A stretch of DNA of 64,000 nucleotides from Bacillota bacterium. GTDB lineage: Bacteria; Bacillota; Clostridia; Christensenellales; Aristaeellaceae. Below are positions 16,587 through 25,738 of the stretch, one piece after another. Below the pieces are notes generated by a model. The model was given only the letters and a program-made list of their open reading frames with translations, did not search any database and was not told the DNA's origin. The stretch lies in the NCBI GenBank assembly GCA_023416585.1, contig JAEZHM010000091.1, positions 62,001 through 126,000 on the forward strand, read 5' to 3'. Position numbers and translations under genes: made by a program. How positions within the stretch are numbered: the stretch's first letter is position 1; each line of letters starts with the position of its first letter.

Positions 16587-18869
16587 ATGGATTTGCAGGC
16601 GTTGAACAAAGAGCAGCGGCAGGCTGCGGAGACTTTGCAGGGCCCGGTGCTCATTCTTGCAGGCGCGGGCAGTGGCAAAACCCGCGCGCTAACATACCGC
16701 GTGGCGAATCTGATCGACCACGGCGTTCCGCCATGGCAAATTCTGGCGCTTACGTTTACAAACAAGGCTGCCAAGGAAATGAAGGAGCGCATCAGCAAGC
16801 TGGTGGGCGTAAAGGCGGAAGAGGCATGGATTTCCACCTTCCATGCCACCTGTGCCCGCATCCTGCGCCGAGATATCGAAAAGCTGGGCTATACAAGGGC
16901 CTTTACCATTTATGATGACGACGATCAAAGCAGCGTTATCAAGGAAATATTGAAGCAAATGAACCTGGACGAAAAGTTTTTGCCGCCCAGGGAGTTGAAG
17001 ACCAAAATATCCGACGCAAAAAACAAACTTATGTCTCCATCCGACTGGTTCCGGGAGTCCAACAAGGATTACCGCTGCCAACTGATCAGCGATGCATACC
17101 AGTTATATGAGGAAAAGCTGCGCGCCGCCAACGCGTTGGATTTTGATGATCTGATCATGCGCACCTTGGAACTGTTTGCCGACCATCCTCCCGTTTTGGA
17201 AGGTTACAGGGAGCGCTTCCAGTACGTTCACGTGGATGAATACCAGGATACCAATTACGCGCAGTACATGCTTGTGAAGCTCATCACCCAAAAGAGCCGC
17301 AATCTGTGCGTGGTAGGGGATGACGATCAATCCATTTACGGTTGGCGCGGTGCGGACATCAGGAACATTCTCGATTTTGAGAAGGATTTTCCCGATGCTG
17401 CCGTCATCAAATTGGAGCAAAACTATCGTTCCACCGCTAACATACTGGATGCAGCCAATCAGGTGATTGCCCACAACGTAGGCCGCAAGGAAAAGGCGCT
17501 GTGGACGGAAATAGGCGAAGGCGAACCCATTAAGGTATTCTGCGCAGGGGATGAGCGGGAGGAAGCCGCCTGGATCTGCGACAGGATGCACCAGCTGACC
17601 TTGAGCCGCGAGAGCTACGGCGATATGGCGGTGCTCTACCGTACCAACGCCCAAAGCCGCGTATTGGAAGAAATGATGGTCCGGGCCGGCATTCCATACA
17701 AGGTGTTTGGCGGCCTGCGCTTTTACGACCGCAAGGAAGTGCGGGATATCATCGCGTACCTCCGGGTGGTCATTAACCCGGCCGACGATGTGTCTTTGCG
17801 GCGCATCATCAACCAGCCCAAGCGGGCTATCGGCGATGCCACCATTGCAGAATTGGCAGAGCATGCTCAAACGAATAATATGCCTCTTTTCAGCGCGCTG
17901 AACGACATGCCAGATACCCTTTCCGCAAGGCCTAGAAAGTGTGTCGGAGAATTTGCCATGCTCATGAACCGGCTGGTGGCCATGCGGGAAAGCATGGGCC
18001 TTGCGGAATTCGTGCGTGCCGTTCTTGCGGAAACGGGCTTGATGGCCGAATATCAGCGTGAAGATACGGAAGAAGCCCAAACCCGTTTGGAAAACATACA
18101 GGAGTTTGTGGGCGCGGTGGAGGAATTTGAACACCAGGCGGAAAACCCCCAGTTGGAGGATTTTCTGGAGAATGTGGCACTGGTCACAGACCTGGACCAG
18201 TCTGAACAAAGCCCCAGGTACGTAACTCTTATGACGCTGCACAGCGCCAAAGGGCTGGAATTCCCCATCGTGTTCCTGGCAGGCCTGGAGGATGGTCTGT
18301 TCCCCTCCAGCCGCTCAAATACAGACGAGAACCGCTTGGAGGAGGAGCGCCGCCTTTGCTATGTGGGCATTACCCGTGCCCAGCGCCGTCTATATTTGAG
18401 CTATGCCTCCCAGCGCATGATTTTCAGCCAGCTCAATCACAATCCGCCCTCCCGGTTTTTGAATGAGATTCCCAAGCGATTGCTGGACGATGAGTGGATT
18501 TCCAAAATGGAAAAATCCTTTGGAAGCGTAAGGCAGCAGCAGCGTCCCACTCCTGCAAAGCCCGCCCGTTCCGCACGGCCTCATGAATTATCTTTTGGCG
18601 TGCCGCAGATTGCGCAAAACGCCCAGGTGCTGGGGATTCCCGGCGTACAGAAAGGGTTTGCGCCTTCCCAGGCCAGAAGTTTGGAAAAGACAGCCATGCA
18701 AAGCCTGTTTTCATCCGGAGACAGGGTGATGCACAAAAAGTTTGGCGAGGGGAACGTGATCGAGGTTCGCGGCAGCGGTGCAGAAGCGCGCATCGTCATT
18801 GAGTTTGCAGCCTACGGAGTGAAGGAGTTTTCTTTAAGCATCGCACCCATTGTGAAGGTAGGGGAGTAG
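16587..18869 (+). CDS. pcrA: ATP-dependent DNA helicase PcrA (UvrD family)
   Basis: 760 residues of a superfamily 1A 3'-5' helicase. Visible motifs are Q motif/I (LNKEQRQAAE, GAGSGKT with Lys31), Ia (LTFTNKAAKEM), II (VDEYQDTN), III (GDDDQSIYGWRGAD), IV (QNYRS), V (TLHSAKGLEFPIVFLAG) and VI (RRLCYVGITRAQRRLYL). The C-terminus ends in the Tudor-like PcrA tail (GDRVMHKKFGEGNV) that binds RNA polymerase in relatives. It acts in repair, rolling-circle replication and removal of RecA. It lies 6 bp before ligA, the standard Firmicute pair. Confidence 0.95.
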   Translation: MDLQALNKEQRQAAETLQGPVLILAGAGSGKTRALTYRVANLIDHGVPPWQILALTFTNKAAKEMKERISKLVGVKAEEAWISTFHATCARILRRDIEKLGYTRAFTIYDDDDQSSVIKEILKQMNLDEKFLPPRELKTKISDAKNKLMSPSDWFRESNKDYRCQLISDAYQLYEEKLRAANALDFDDLIMRTLELFADHPPVLEGYRERFQYVHVDEYQDTNYAQYMLVKLITQKSRNLCVVGDDDQSIYGWRGADIRNILDFEKDFPDAAVIKLEQNYRSTANILDAANQVIAHNVGRKEKALWTEIGEGEPIKVFCAGDEREEAAWICDRMHQLTLSRESYGDMAVLYRTNAQSRVLEEMMVRAGIPYKVFGGLRFYDRKEVRDIIAYLRVVINPADDVSLRRIINQPKRAIGDATIAELAEHAQTNNMPLFSALNDMPDTLSARPRKCVGEFAMLMNRLVAMRESMGLAEFVRAVLAETGLMAEYQREDTEEAQTRLENIQEFVGAVEEFEHQAENPQLEDFLENVALVTDLDQSEQSPRYVTLMTLHSAKGLEFPIVFLAGLEDGLFPSSRSNTDENRLEEERRLCYVGITRAQRRLYLSYASQRMIFSQLNHNPPSRFLNEIPKRLLDDEWISKMEKSFGSVRQQQRPTPAKPARSARPHELSFGVPQIAQNAQVLGIPGVQKGFAPSQARSLEKTAMQSLFSSGDRVMHKKFGEGNVIEVRGSGAEARIVIEFAAYGVKEFSLSIAPIVKVGE

Positions 18870-18875
18870 GGGACT

Positions 18876-20912
18876 ATGTCTTTTGAAAACGGGAAGCAAG
18901 CTTTGCCGCCGAAAAAGCGCATGCGTTCTTTGGTAGACGAAATAAATGGGGCGAGCCGGGCGTATTACGACAAAGACGACCCGATTATATCGGATGCCCA
19001 GTGGGACAAGCTTTATGATGAGCTTGTCCTTTTGGAAAAGGAGACGGGAGTCCGGCTTCCCGATTCGCCGACCCACAGGGTAGGCGGACAGCCGCTTAAT
19101 GTGTTTTTGCAGCACAGGCACTTAAGCAGGCTTTGGAGCATGGACAAGGTGCAGGATGCGGCCGGGCTTGAAAGCTGGGTGCTTAGGACTAACAAACTGG
19201 CTGCCCAGGCTGGCGTTCATGACGCGGTTTCTTACTATGTGGAATATAAGCTCGATGGGCTGACACTGAACTTGACCTACAACCATGGGGAGCTTGTGCA
19301 GGCCGCCACCCGGGGAAACGGTGAGGTGGGCGAAGCGATTTTACCCCAAGCCAGAACCGTGCGCTCCGTGCCCCTCACTATACCGTATCAGGGGCTTTTG
19401 GAGGTGCAGGGCGAATGCATCATGCGCCTGTCGGTTTTGAAAAAGTACAACGAAACATCACCTGAACCTTTAAAAAACGCGCGGAATGCCGCGGCGGGGG
19501 CACTTCGGAACCTGGATCCGGCCGTCACCGCATCACGTAAGCTGGACGCGTTTTTTTATCAGGTCGGTACCATTTTTCCTCCCGAATCTGATAGTAATTT
19601 GAACGGGGCAATAAGCCCACCCTATACGGATCAGGCGGGGATGATTGCTTTCCTTCAGGAAAACGGTTTCCCCTTGAGCCCCTACCGTAAGGAAGCAAAA
19701 AACATCGATGAGATTCAGGATCGCATCCGGGAAATCAGCGGCAGCCGCGAGAGCCTTGATTTTCTGATCGACGGCGCGGTTGTAAAGGTATCGGATTTCG
19801 CCTTGCGAAGCGCTATGGGGTATACCGACAAATTCCCGCGCTGGGCACTGGCTTATAAGTTCGAAGCGGAAGAGAATATCACCACACTTTTGAACGTTGT
19901 ATGGGAACCTGGGCGGACAGGAAAGCTGACGCCCCTGGCACATTTGGAACCGGTGGACTTTGGCGGTGTCACCGTAAAACGGGCAACGCTGAACAACTGG
20001 GGCGACATCCAGCGCAAGAAGGTGGCCATCGGCTGCAAGGTGTGGATCCGCCGCTCCAACGATGTGATTCCTGAGATCATGGGAAGGATGGGGGAACCGG
20101 AAGAGGGGGAGACGGCAATTGATAAGCCGGATAAGTGCCCTTCCTGCGGCGGGCCCATTACAGAGCGGGGTGCACATCTGTACTGCATGAACAGGGCTGC
20201 CTGCCGGCCCCAGGCGGTGGCGCGAATCGCCCACTTTGCCGGGCGGGATGCCATGGATATTGAGACCTTTTCAGAGAAGACCGCCGGCCTTTTGTACGAC
20301 GTAATCGGTCTTCGGGACCCCGCCGGGCTGTATTCGCTTACGAAGGAGCAATTGCTGTCTCTGGAAGGTTTCAAGGATAAGAAGGCCGATAATCTTTTAA
20401 AAGCGTTGGAAGGAAGCCGTCACTGCCCTCTGGACGCCTTCCTGTTTGCGCTGGGCATCCCCAATGTGGGCCGCAAGACCGCTAGGGATCTTGCCAATCA
20501 TTTTACTTCCTTGGACAAACTTAAGGCTGCTGGCCTGCAGGAATTGACGGATATCCCCGAGGTGGGAGATGTGGTGGCCCAAAGCATCGTGGATTTCTTC
20601 TCCTTTCCGGAGAATATAGAAATGATTGATCGCTTGCTGAATGCGGGTGTTTCCCCGCAGGAGGCAAAAAAGGCGGAAGGCGGGGTATTTCATGGCCTTA
20701 CCGCGGTGGTGACCGGCACACTGCCTTCCCTTTCCCGGAACGATGCGGAGGACCTTATACGCAAACATGGCGGCGTGGCTGCCGGTAGCGTCAGCCGCAA
20801 AACATCCTTCGTGCTGTGCGGGGAGAATGCAGGCAGCAAGCTTCAAAAGGCGCAGGAGCTGGGTATTCCCGTAATGAACGAGGCGGAATTCCTGAAGCGG
20901 ATTGGAAAGTAG
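18876..20912 (+). CDS. ligA: NAD+-dependent DNA ligase LigA
   Basis: 678 residues with all LigA modules: Ia domain with YYDKDDPIISDAQWDKL, adenylation domain with the nucleophile Lys125 in YKLDGL, OB fold, a four-cysteine zinc finger (CPSCGG...CMNRAAC), helix-hairpin-helix region and a C-terminal BRCT domain (GLTAVVTGTLPSLSRNDAE). The segment normally reading TRGDGxxGEDVT is TRGNGEVGEAIL here, a variant of motif III that keeps the Glu of GE. It seals nicks in replication and repair. The ATG follows AGGGGAC and sits 6 bp after pcrA. No clear terminator follows before the tRNA promoter. Confidence 0.94.
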   Translation: MSFENGKQALPPKKRMRSLVDEINGASRAYYDKDDPIISDAQWDKLYDELVLLEKETGVRLPDSPTHRVGGQPLNVFLQHRHLSRLWSMDKVQDAAGLESWVLRTNKLAAQAGVHDAVSYYVEYKLDGLTLNLTYNHGELVQAATRGNGEVGEAILPQARTVRSVPLTIPYQGLLEVQGECIMRLSVLKKYNETSPEPLKNARNAAAGALRNLDPAVTASRKLDAFFYQVGTIFPPESDSNLNGAISPPYTDQAGMIAFLQENGFPLSPYRKEAKNIDEIQDRIREISGSRESLDFLIDGAVVKVSDFALRSAMGYTDKFPRWALAYKFEAEENITTLLNVVWEPGRTGKLTPLAHLEPVDFGGVTVKRATLNNWGDIQRKKVAIGCKVWIRRSNDVIPEIMGRMGEPEEGETAIDKPDKCPSCGGPITERGAHLYCMNRAACRPQAVARIAHFAGRDAMDIETFSEKTAGLLYDVIGLRDPAGLYSLTKEQLLSLEGFKDKKADNLLKALEGSRHCPLDAFLFALGIPNVGRKTARDLANHFTSLDKLKAAGLQELTDIPEVGDVVAQSIVDFFSFPENIEMIDRLLNAGVSPQEAKKAEGGVFHGLTAVVTGTLPSLSRNDAEDLIRKHGGVAAGSVSRKTSFVLCGENAGSKLQKAQELGIPVMNEAEFLKRIGK

Positions 20913-20978
20913 GAAAAGTCTCGCACTAGATTCAAAATGAGCATTCCGTGTTAAATTTAAAAATGCGTATTCTGGCTA

Positions 20979-21007
20979 TTGCACGGCCACTGGAAACATG
21001 TTATAAT
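20979..21007 (+). promoter_or_regulatory. Sigma-A promoter of tRNA-Leu
   Basis: TTGCAC (20979-20984) and TATAAT (21002-21007) are separated by 17 bp, close to consensus. Transcription would begin a few bases before the tRNA 5' end at 21022. Confidence 0.8.
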
Positions 21008-21021
21008 ACCTTTCGTCACAC

Positions 21022-21107
21022 GCCGAAGTGATGGAATGGCAGACGTGATGGACTCAAAATCCATTGTTCGCGAGAACGTGCGGGTTCAAGTCCCGCCTTC
21101 GGCACCA
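21022..21107 (+). tRNA. tRNA-Leu (anticodon CAA)
   Basis: An 86-nt class II tRNA. The acceptor stem GCCGAAG pairs perfectly with CTTCGGC; the discriminator is A and CCA is encoded. The anticodon stem ATGGA/TCCAT encloses the loop CTCAAAA, giving anticodon CAA (reads UUG). A long variable arm (TTGTTCGCGAGAACG) and the T loop GGTTCAAGTCC are present, as expected of leucine tRNAs. Confidence 0.96.
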
Positions 21108-21160
21108 AAATCGTTTCTACAGGAATTGAGCAATCATTCTGCAGAAACGATTTTTATTTT
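21107..21160 (+). terminator. Strong terminator of tRNA-Leu
   Basis: AAAATCGTTTCTACAG pairs with CTGCAGAAACGATTTT (one bulge), starting right at the CCA end, and is followed by TTTTTATTTT. It separates the tRNA from the kinase gene downstream. Confidence 0.88.
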
Positions 21161-21229
21161 GTGCTATAATTTAACAGATAGTGTACCGATTTAGTGGAGA
21201 GATAAGCAGGGATTTGATGGAGGCAAACC

Positions 21230-22156
21230 GTGGCACAGGAAGAACGCATTTATTCGTTTTATGAAATCAGTAAAAATGTTGCTGCCACTTTACTCATGGC
21301 ATTTGACAAATCTATGATCACTGAGGTAGTTACACCTATTCATAGTGGCATGAGTACAAGCAATTACTGCATTACATCCGATACAGGCAAATATCTTTTG
21401 AAAATATACTCCGGCAATGCCCAAAACATAGAATCAGAGATGTATACATATCTCGGGAAACGCATCCGTATTCCTTCGCTCTGTTTTTATGATGGCAGCC
21501 GTAAACTTTGCCCTTACCCATATGCCATTATGGAGTACATAAACGGCGAGACGCTTTCCGAATACGTCAAAGCCAGTCATGGATACCCTGCGGAAATAGT
21601 TCGTGAAATCGGAAGAATGCTATCGGTCATCCATCAGAAGCATTATCAACAAAGCGGACATCTAGACCGGGATTTTAAGTTGATAGACTCAGGTAAAAGC
21701 ACACCGGAGTTGATATCTGCTTTACTGGCAGGAAAGGCTGGTACTCGTCTATCTGCCATTACTCGAGATGAACTGCAAATATGTATGGCGCGAAATAGTA
21801 ATATTTTTAACCGCATCGACTGTGACTTTGTTCTATGTCATGGGGACATGAGCAATGGTAATATTCTGATATCCAATGGTAAAGTATACTTCATAGACTT
21901 TGAGTACGCATTGGCAGAAAGCCGTTTCCGCGACATCGGCAAATTCTTTCGGAACAAGGCGCCCTCAGTGCAGAAATATATCAATGAAGAGGTTTATAGA
22001 GCATTTGCTGATGGGTATGGCGAACTCCCATCAGACTGGCTACGGCTTGCCAAGCTTGCGGATATCCCCGTCATGCTTGGACTTCTCAATATGGATAACG
22101 CGCCGCAAGAGTGGGTTACTGATATTGAGCATGATATCATGGAGGCAATAGGATAA
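21230..22156 (+). CDS. Aminoglycoside phosphotransferase (APH) fold kinase
   Basis: 308 residues of the APH/choline kinase superfamily. The ATP-binding half has YLLKIYSG (probable catalytic-lobe Lys) and hinge YAIMEYINGETL. The catalytic loop is LCHGDMSNGNILI with HGD and Asn, followed by IDFEYA as the metal-binding DFE. Members phosphorylate antibiotics, homoserine, choline, fructosamines or other small molecules; the substrate cannot be read, and resistance should not be assumed. The GTG at 21230 follows GGAGG. Codon and base use are clearly more AT-rich than the surrounding housekeeping genes, suggesting later arrival next to the tRNA. Confidence 0.78.
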   Translation: MAQEERIYSFYEISKNVAATLLMAFDKSMITEVVTPIHSGMSTSNYCITSDTGKYLLKIYSGNAQNIESEMYTYLGKRIRIPSLCFYDGSRKLCPYPYAIMEYINGETLSEYVKASHGYPAEIVREIGRMLSVIHQKHYQQSGHLDRDFKLIDSGKSTPELISALLAGKAGTRLSAITRDELQICMARNSNIFNRIDCDFVLCHGDMSNGNILISNGKVYFIDFEYALAESRFRDIGKFFRNKAPSVQKYINEEVYRAFADGYGELPSDWLRLAKLADIPVMLGLLNMDNAPQEWVTDIEHDIMEAIG

Positions 22157-22275
22157 ATTCCAATTTTCCGGTTTGCTTAGAGAATATAGTGGTGTAATAC
22201 CCGTCTTCCTGCTGCCGAAACCCTTTATTTTACATCGGTTTCCGAGTTTTTCGTTATGAACACTCTTACCAACAC

Positions 22276-22325
22276 AACCCCTCTGATTTTTCTCGTGATG
22301 TGGGAATCGAGGGTTTTGTTTTTTT
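22276..22325 (+). terminator. Terminator downstream of APH-fold kinase
   Basis: AACCCCTC (22276-22283) pairs with GAGGGTT (22309-22315) with one bulged C. TTGTTTTTTT follows. It ends the kinase transcript about 120 bp after its stop. Confidence 0.65.
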
Positions 22326-22463
22326 GGTATTAAGCGAAAAAGAGAATTTATGAGTAAACTTACTATTTTTCGCATGTGTTGTTATCTATTCCGGGTTTGT
22401 GTTATGAACTGGAATCATGTTGTAAGCATTGACTGGAGACACTATTGTGGGAGGTGATAACGT

Positions 22464-22589
22464 ATGGACAATTGGAATGGTTTTTGGCCTATTTACTCAC
22501 TAAGACAATACATAAAGGGAAAATTCGGTATAAAAAACAATACGAAACCCAATGAAAAGGACAATCAGAAAGAAGACTCTCCTCCGTGA
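22464..22589 (+). CDS. Small hypothetical protein, 41 residues
   Basis: A 41-residue frame starting at an ATG with GGGAGGTGA eight bases upstream, one of the better ribosome sites in the window. The product begins MDNWNGFWPIYSLRQYIKG (aromatic-rich, possibly membrane-surface-seeking) and ends in a hydrophilic Lys/Asn/Glu-rich tail closing with DSPP. It stands alone between two terminators in an AT-rich stretch. No family is recognised. It could be a small membrane-associated peptide or chance; the ribosome site and the flanking terminators favour expression. Confidence 0.45.
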   Translation: MDNWNGFWPIYSLRQYIKGKFGIKNNTKPNEKDNQKEDSPP

Positions 22590-23003
22590 AACTAATATAA
22601 GGCAAAGGGAATTTGTATAACGCTTTCTTAGTTTTATCATTGATGCAGGGATTTAGCATAGCATACCCCTATCATTTACTTGGCTGAAGATATTCACTTC
22701 AACCAAGTTTTTTTGATAATAAACAGAATATTATTTCGGCGGTGAAATGCGGCGCCTGAAGTTGGCAAAAGAACTGATCAATAATACGGGCAGGTCAGTT
22801 TGTATTTGAAGACGAGTCCACAAACGATTTAGGGGCTGTTCCAGCATGTTATTCCATTAAAAACCATAGGGAAGATTGTGGAGAAACCCTTGCAATATGA
22901 TTGAGAATTGTCGAATTATGGTGTACACTATGTATAGTTTTCGCGAAATGAATATTGCGTACGAAAGAGGGATTTCCCCCAATGGCAGAATGGGGGAAGG
23001 ATT
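22590..23003. other. Intergenic region, 414 bp
   Basis: Apart from the terminator at 22678-22714, no gene is supported here. The stretch before the LuxR-type gene is AT-rich and carries TTGTCG near 22906 and TATAGT near 22934 with an over-long spacer (19 bp), so a promoter is possible but weak. No repeat or tRNA fragment was seen. Confidence 0.5.
22678..22714 (+). terminator. Terminator after the 41-residue ORF
   Basis: ACTTGG-c-TGAAG pairs with CTTCA-a-CCAAGT around a short loop and is followed by TTTTTTT. It lies about 90 bp after the small ORF. Confidence 0.78.
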
Positions 23004-25586
23004 ATGATTAATAAAACATGTCCACATAGGGTGTACTATTTTTCACCCAAGCTAAAAAGACAGCTTGCTCAAATACCGCATTATCACCTTACGGTTGTAG
23101 AGGCGCCATCAGGGTTCGGAAAAACGACAGCCATCAGGGAATATTTGAGGGAAAATCTTCCACCCGATGCCAGGGAATATTGGTATACCTGCCTTGGTGA
23201 ACCGGCATCCATGGCTTGGAAGGGCATATGCGAACTGCTGGCCAATGTAAACAGCAAAATTGCCGCAAACCTTACGAGCCTGGAAATGCCCACGATGGAT
23301 ACGCTGCTGCATATGATGGCGCTGCTCCGGGATTTTAGCTGCCAGGCGGAAACATATCTGGTGATTGACAACTATCAGCTTGTTAACTGTGATATTCCCC
23401 GTGAATTGATGAGTGTATTTTCCATGCACAGATGCTTAAACCTTCACATGATATTCATCACGCAGCAGCTTCGCACCAAGCAGCTGTATTCCATCCACAA
23501 TGCCAATATCAATACCATTGATTCCTCTGCATTCTTTTTTGACAGGGAAGGTACCGCCAGCCTATTCCGCATGGAGGGAATTAAGCTGAGCGGTGATGAG
23601 CTGGAAAGTGTTTACCGCAACACCGAGGGCTGGGTATCCGCCATCCGGCTTCAAATTATCAGTTTTCAGGAAACCGGTTCCTTTGACAATTCTGCCGATA
23701 TTGAACATTTGGTGGAAACTGCCATTTGGAATAGGCTGACGTCCGAGGAAAAGGAGTTTCTGCTTTCCGTTTCGGTACTGGACAGCTTTACTGCCCGCCA
23801 GGCCGCGATCATGCTGGGCACGGATGCGCTGCCGATCCATATTGAAGACTTGCTTAAATCCAACGATTTCATACGCTTTTTTCCGGACAAGAACAGCTAT
23901 ACTATACACAGCATATTGCAGGACTATTTGCGTAACCGATTTTATTTTCTGCAGCCGGAGGACTTTCAAAGGAGAATGCTTCATCTGGCCGGCAAATCTT
24001 GCGCTGCTGTATCCCAGTATTATCTGGCCGCGCAGTTTTACTTGAAGGTTAAGGATTTTGATGCTATTTTGTCCATGCCGTGTGACGGTCAGTATCTTGG
24101 GAACCAGAAGGAAAACAGCATTCTGGAATTCATTGTTTCGCTTATAAATGAAACTCCTGAAAAAATGTTTGTCATGTATCCTGTTGCCATATTGACATTC
24201 GCTTACTTAATGATACTGGATGGGCGGATGGAAATGTTTCAAAAGCTTAGCCGGATGATCGGTCCTGTTATTGAAAATGGCTCAAGCTTAAACCCGGAGG
24301 AACGCAGAAAGCTGAAGGGCGAATTTGCATTGCTGACGGCATTCACATATTACAACGACATCAGAAAGATGAACGACTGCATACGAAATGCGCTGGAGAT
24401 CTTGGGCGAACCCAGCAGCATGATCATGGGCAGCATGCCTTGGATATTTGGAAGTACCTCGGTACTGTCCATGTTCTGGCGGAAGCCCGGAACGCTGGAA
24501 GAAGACATGAAGGCAATGGATGAGTGCCTTCCTTACTTCTGCAAACTGACCAGGGGCCTTTGCGCTGGTTTAGACAGCGTTATACGGGCGGAGGCCTTGC
24601 TTATGCGGGGCGAGGATGATGAGGCTGAAGTCATGTGCCACAAGACGCTGTATGAAGCGCGGAGCTTTCAGCAGGTCAATGTCTGCCTTTGCGCGGAGCT
24701 TACGCTTGCACGTATTGCCATACTTCGTGGGGATGTGGATGAGTATTTAAGCGCAATAAAGAATATTCAGGGTTATGCAAACGAAAACTCCAATCTTTAT
24801 GTGTTGCGGCTGGCGGAGCTGTGTCTGTCCATCATCAGCCTGGTGTTGGGGAATAAGGAAAACGTGGCCCAATGGCTTTACGATATGGAGAGCATCAAAA
24901 AGGTGTTGTATGCTCATTCCGCCGCTTCCGCTTTGACGCTTTACTCCAAACTTTTGCTGATGGACAGGAAGTATAATGCGCTTTTTGGTATATCACAGCT
25001 ACATATGGATTCAATCGGAAAAGTAACAGAAAATGTACACTGCATTATGCCGCAGCTTTATCATCTCATCTTTCTTGCCATCGCAAAACACAATTGTGGA
25101 AATACGTTGGAAGCGAAGGCGCATCTAAAGGATGCGCTGACAATTGCACTGCCGGATAAAATCTATATGCCTTTTGCCCAGCAAGGGGGGGAAATGAGCT
25201 CTCTGCTGGAATCTACTATTAGCATATCCCCGTATCCGAAGGCCGGCCGTACATCCCAAAATCGTAATAATGCCCTTTTCCCTGCGGAACAGATGATGAT
25301 GGATTTTGAGGATGATTTTAGTGAAAGCGGCCTCAATTCATTAAAGTCGCTTATGAAGCGTCAGGAACGGGGTGCGGGCATAATCAGAAAGGCTGTTCTT
25401 CAGACAAAATCTTCTTTGACACCAAGGGAAAGAGAAATTGCCATGTTGGCTAAGGAAAGATTCAGCGCTAAGGAAATCGCCGGCAGGCTGTTTATTTCGG
25501 AAGCTACTGTGAGGACGATCTTGAGAAATGTATATAGTAAACTTGACGTTCATTCAAAATCCGAGTTGAATTCGAAAGAATTTTGA
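23004..25586 (+). CDS. MalT-type LuxR-family transcriptional regulator
   Basis: 860 residues with the MalT/LAL plan. The N-terminal P-loop ATPase has Walker A APSGFGKTT (Lys40) and Walker B-like YLVIDNY near residue 118. A long helical TPR-like middle follows, and a C-terminal LuxR helix-turn-helix (about 800-855: LTPREREIAMLAKERFSAKEIAGRL). MalT relatives are ATP-dependent activators that sense an inducer through the TPR region. The ATG at 23004 follows GGGGGAAGG. It precedes cheA by 152 bp on the same strand and is a reasonable candidate regulator of the chemotaxis island, but this is inferred from position only. The protein ends right after the HTH. Confidence 0.85.
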   Translation: MINKTCPHRVYYFSPKLKRQLAQIPHYHLTVVEAPSGFGKTTAIREYLRENLPPDAREYWYTCLGEPASMAWKGICELLANVNSKIAANLTSLEMPTMDTLLHMMALLRDFSCQAETYLVIDNYQLVNCDIPRELMSVFSMHRCLNLHMIFITQQLRTKQLYSIHNANINTIDSSAFFFDREGTASLFRMEGIKLSGDELESVYRNTEGWVSAIRLQIISFQETGSFDNSADIEHLVETAIWNRLTSEEKEFLLSVSVLDSFTARQAAIMLGTDALPIHIEDLLKSNDFIRFFPDKNSYTIHSILQDYLRNRFYFLQPEDFQRRMLHLAGKSCAAVSQYYLAAQFYLKVKDFDAILSMPCDGQYLGNQKENSILEFIVSLINETPEKMFVMYPVAILTFAYLMILDGRMEMFQKLSRMIGPVIENGSSLNPEERRKLKGEFALLTAFTYYNDIRKMNDCIRNALEILGEPSSMIMGSMPWIFGSTSVLSMFWRKPGTLEEDMKAMDECLPYFCKLTRGLCAGLDSVIRAEALLMRGEDDEAEVMCHKTLYEARSFQQVNVCLCAELTLARIAILRGDVDEYLSAIKNIQGYANENSNLYVLRLAELCLSIISLVLGNKENVAQWLYDMESIKKVLYAHSAASALTLYSKLLLMDRKYNALFGISQLHMDSIGKVTENVHCIMPQLYHLIFLAIAKHNCGNTLEAKAHLKDALTIALPDKIYMPFAQQGGEMSSLLESTISISPYPKAGRTSQNRNNALFPAEQMMMDFEDDFSESGLNSLKSLMKRQERGAGIIRKAVLQTKSSLTPREREIAMLAKERFSAKEIAGRLFISEATVRTILRNVYSKLDVHSKSELNSKEF

Positions 25587-25738
25587 CGATATATAAAAAG
25601 ATACCCTGAAATAGAGTATGCGGAAAATGGAAAAGTGCGGTATTCTTCTGTGTAGCAAAGTGTAACTTGGCTCAAAAAATGAGGACACACGAAGCATGAA
25701 TTGAAAGATTCAGGCAGAACACAAAAGGGGGAAGCAGA

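Noticed and set aside
17103..18242. 379-residue minus-strand open frame
   Set aside because: Antisense to pcrA, which is certain; no motif seen in the minus frame.
21230..22156. Calling the APH-fold protein an antibiotic resistance gene
   Set aside because: The fold covers many small-molecule kinases and nothing in the sequence indicates an aminoglycoside or macrolide substrate.
21022..23003. Integrative element in tRNA-Leu
   Set aside because: No integrase gene and no second copy of the tRNA 3' end was found downstream, so only AT-rich composition supports it.
25566..25592. Sigma-28 promoter before cheA (TTGA, 15 bp, GACGATAT)
   Set aside because: The -35 match is only partial and the element overlaps the end of the LuxR-type gene; kept only as a weak remark.
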